Shown here piece after piece: positions 15,025 to 16,583 of a stretch of DNA of 16,583 bases; the first letter of the stretch is position 1, and every line of letters starts with the position of its first letter. The stretch spans positions 4,932-21,514 of the forward strand of contig DDFO01000034.1 of NCBI GenBank assembly GCA_002337215.1, written 5' to 3'. The notes beneath the pieces are model-generated. The model was not told where the DNA came from and did not search any database. It saw only the letters and a program-made list of their open reading frames with translations. The position numbers and the translations under genes were made by a program. Source of the stretch: Phycisphaerales bacterium UBA1926 (GTDB lineage: Bacteria; Planctomycetota; Phycisphaerae; Phycisphaerales; UBA1924).

Positions 15025-15420
15025 TTAGTCGTCCGATTGGTCAGACGGGTAATTCTTCAAATACCCCTGTAGGCCGGTCATGACGACCATGCCTCCGAAG
15101 AGGATCGCAAGCAGTGTGACCCAGATCGGGAGCACATTGAAATCAGTTGTGTTCTTTATCGCCGGCCAGATCATGCTGAGCATCCCGAGCAGCACGAGTG
15201 AGGCAACCAGCATGATCAAACCAACGAGACTGACGAGCATGCACATCGCCGCAGTCTGGTTCGATCGGCGGAGAATGCGGAGTGTCTTTTTACTCGGGAG
15301 CGGAACAACTAGGTTCAGCAGAACGCGAATCGGATAGCCGAGGATGAACGCGGCATACCACAGCGCAACGACTATGAAGTCGCTCCGCTCGGACTGGTAT
15401 CGCATCTTCGCCACGACCAT
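15025..15420 (-). CDS. Small membrane protein inserted between pdhB and pdhC
   Basis: The 131-residue product has three predicted transmembrane segments: about 14-40 (FIVVALWYAAFILGYPIRVL), 58-85 (CMLVSLVGLIMLVASLVLLG) and 96-118 (WVTLLAILFGGMVVMTG). A basic loop KKTLRILRRS lies between the first two, and the tail YPSDQSDD is acidic. The gene lies 27 bases after pdhB and ends 16 bases before pdhC, so it is probably co-transcribed. The start at 15420 is uncertain; ATG 15405 is an alternative, and a weak AAAGG precedes the longer one. Its composition (15121-15180 is 30/60 GC) is clearly lower than that of pdhB (16141-16200 is 39/60), which suggests a later insertion into the operon. I recognise no family and no link to pyruvate dehydrogenase. 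Confidence 0.75.
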   Translation of the reverse strand: MVVAKMRYQSERSDFIVVALWYAAFILGYPIRVLLNLVVPLPSKKTLRILRRSNQTAAMCMLVSLVGLIMLVASLVLLGMLSMIWPAIKNTTDFNVLPIWVTLLAILFGGMVVMTGLQGYLKNYPSDQSDD

Positions 15421-15447
15421 GGGCCTTTCCGTCCATTCAACGGCGCA

Positions 15448-16422
15448 TCAATACGCCAAACACTCCGTGATCCCCTTCCCGATCCGCTCGGCGTTCGGGA
15501 GGTACTCCAGTTCCAGCTTGTAGTACGGCATGATCGTGTCGAACCCCGTCACCCGCTGCACCGGGGCCTCGAGGTGCAGGAAGCACTTCTCCTGGATCAG
15601 GCTGCTGATCTCCGCGCCCATGCCGGCCGTCTTGGGGGCCTCGTGCACGATCACGCACCGGCCCGTCTTCGTCACGCTCTCGGTGATCGTGTCGATGTCC
15701 AAGGGGTCGATCGTCCGTAGGTCGATCAGTTCGACCGAGACGTCGTCGGGCAGGTTGTCGATTGCTTCCAGGCACTGGAAGACCGACGCGCCCCAGGTGA
15801 CGACGGTGAGGTCGTCGCCGTCGCTGACGACCTTGGCTTCGCCGATCGGGATCGTGTAGTCGTCCTCGGGGACTTCCTCGCGGAAGGAGCGGTAGACCCG
15901 CTTAGGCTCGAAGAAGATGACGGGGTCGGGGTCGCGGATCGCGCTGAGCAGCAGGCCCTTCGCGTCGTAGGGCGTGCAGGGCATGACGACCTTGAGCCCC
16001 GGCGAGTGCGAGTAGATCGCCTCGGGCGAGTCGCTGTGGAGTTCGGGGGCGTGGATGCCCCCGCCCACCGGGACGCGGACGGTCATCGGGACGGTGATGG
16101 TGCCGCGTGTGCGGTTGCGGTAGCGGGCCGCGTGGTTGACGATCTGGTCGTAGGCGGGTCCCAGGAAGCCCTCGAACTGGATCTCGGGGACGGGTCGCAT
16201 GCCGCCCATGGCGAGCCCGATCGCGGCCCCGAGGATGCCCGACTCGTCGAGCGGGGTGTTCTGCACGCGGTCGTGGCCGTGCTTGTCTGCCAGGCCCTCG
16301 GTGACGCGGAAGACGCCCCCGTTCGCGCCGACGTCTTCGCCGAGCAGGATCACGCGGTCGTCGCGTGCCATCTCGAAGTCGAGGGCGTGGTTGATTGCCT
16401 GGACGAGTGTCATCTGTGCCAT
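15448..16422 (-). CDS. pdhB: Pyruvate dehydrogenase E1 component, beta subunit
   Basis: The 324-residue protein forms, with E1 alpha, the thiamine-diphosphate decarboxylase of the pyruvate dehydrogenase complex. The start ATG (16422) is preceded by AGGAGAA eight bases upstream. Hallmarks are LLGEDVGANGGVFRVTEGL (26-44), the catalytic Glu60 in TPLDESGI, RPVPEIQFEGF, GGGIHAPELHSDSPEA, and the C-terminal lobe with DLTVVTWGA and DLRTIDPLDIDTI. Length and sequence closely follow PdhB of Gram-positive-type complexes, so this is probably the pyruvate rather than the branched-chain enzyme, though the two families are close. It follows an upstream gene tail by 49 bases and precedes the small membrane gene and pdhC, giving a minus-strand operon. 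Confidence 0.94.
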   Translation of the reverse strand: MAQMTLVQAINHALDFEMARDDRVILLGEDVGANGGVFRVTEGLADKHGHDRVQNTPLDESGILGAAIGLAMGGMRPVPEIQFEGFLGPAYDQIVNHAARYRNRTRGTITVPMTVRVPVGGGIHAPELHSDSPEAIYSHSPGLKVVMPCTPYDAKGLLLSAIRDPDPVIFFEPKRVYRSFREEVPEDDYTIPIGEAKVVSDGDDLTVVTWGASVFQCLEAIDNLPDDVSVELIDLRTIDPLDIDTITESVTKTGRCVIVHEAPKTAGMGAEISSLIQEKCFLHLEAPVQRVTGFDTIMPYYKLELEYLPNAERIGKGITECLAY

Positions 16423-16447
16423 GAGGCCTGTTCTCCTGAAAGGGGCC

Positions 16448-16473
16448 GACCCGCGGGGTGTGCGGGGCGGGTC
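16448..16473 (-). other. Inverted repeat at the stop codon of the gene upstream of pdhB
   Basis: GACCCGC (16448-16454) pairs with GCGGGTC (16467-16473), a perfect 7-bp stem with a 12-base G-rich loop. On the transcribed strand the stem begins inside the TGA stop of the preceding gene and ends about 10 bases before the pdhB ribosome-binding site. It lacks a T run, so it is more likely an mRNA-stability or attenuation element, or chance, than a terminator. Confidence 0.3.
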
Positions 16474-16583
16474 ATCCCCCGATCACCACCGACGAGATGA
16501 TCGCCGCGTGTGTCGAATCGTTCTGCTGCTCGTCGTCGGCCAGTTGGGCCGGCGTCGGCGTTCCCGGCGAGCCGCTCGCGAGC
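16472..16583 (-). CDS. C-terminal fragment of the gene upstream of pdhB (possibly E1 alpha, pdhA)
   Basis: Only the last 36 or so codons are in the window, ending at TGA (16472-16474). Nearly every third codon position is G or C, which supports this frame as coding. The visible tail reads LASGSPGTPTPAQLADDEQQ, then a segment ending AAIISSVVIGG. Nothing in it identifies the protein. Its position directly upstream of pdhB on the same strand makes E1 alpha (pdhA) the natural guess, but the low-complexity linker and hydrophobic end are not diagnostic and another protein is possible. Confidence 0.6.
   Translation of the reverse strand, partial: LASGSPGTPTPAQLADDEQQNDSTHAAIISSVVIGG

Noticed and set aside
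14151..15083. 310-codon plus-strand frame opposite pdhC
   Set aside because: It is antisense to an E2 gene with all catalytic motifs. The His/Gly-rich part is the reverse reading of the Met/Pro-rich linker.

Overview
The window looks like a chromosomal segment from a Planctomycetota bacterium, most likely class Phycisphaerae. Most genes are very GC-rich with G or C at the third codon position (bases 9301-9360, inside recJ, are 46/60 GC). Two secreted proteins end in the 'GC-type dockerin' tail typical of Phycisphaerae, and a small FN3-like protein resembles a family I associate with planctomycetes.

Layout from left to right. Bases 1-825 contain no convincing gene, but hold a 7-bp tandem repeat at the edge and an array phased at 21 bp. 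Bases 826-5030 are one large antiphage-type gene split by a frameshift: an Mrr-like nuclease domain, a STAND NTPase and a long C-terminal sensor-like region. Its base composition is clearly lower in GC (1081-1140 is 29/60). A small convergent ORF follows (5011-5274). Then come an FN3-like protein with a clear terminator, and a lipoprotein whose 3' end overlaps a convergent membrane-bound PP2C/SpoIIE phosphatase. A PduO-type cobalamin adenosyltransferase lies upstream of the phosphatase on the same strand. Next, recJ is followed closely by a lipid-anchored Dabb-domain protein. A divergent pair of GC-type dockerin proteins comes after that. The right end carries a minus-strand pyruvate dehydrogenase operon: the tail of an upstream gene (probably E1 alpha), E1 beta (pdhB), an unexpected small membrane protein, and E2 (pdhC).

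How they work together: pdhB and pdhC encode central metabolism, and recJ and the adenosyltransferase are housekeeping genes. The defence gene looks horizontally acquired. Its split falls at an A8 run that is a perfect slippery heptamer (A AAA AAA). The downstream frame has no start codon before its Walker A motif. The two halves must therefore be one gene, joined by -1 frameshifting or transcript slippage, or broken by a mutation or sequencing error. This is the most interesting item in the window. Secondary items are the 21-bp phased array upstream of it, the Gln/Met/Tyr/Pro-rich linker in E2, and the low-GC membrane gene inside the pdh operon.
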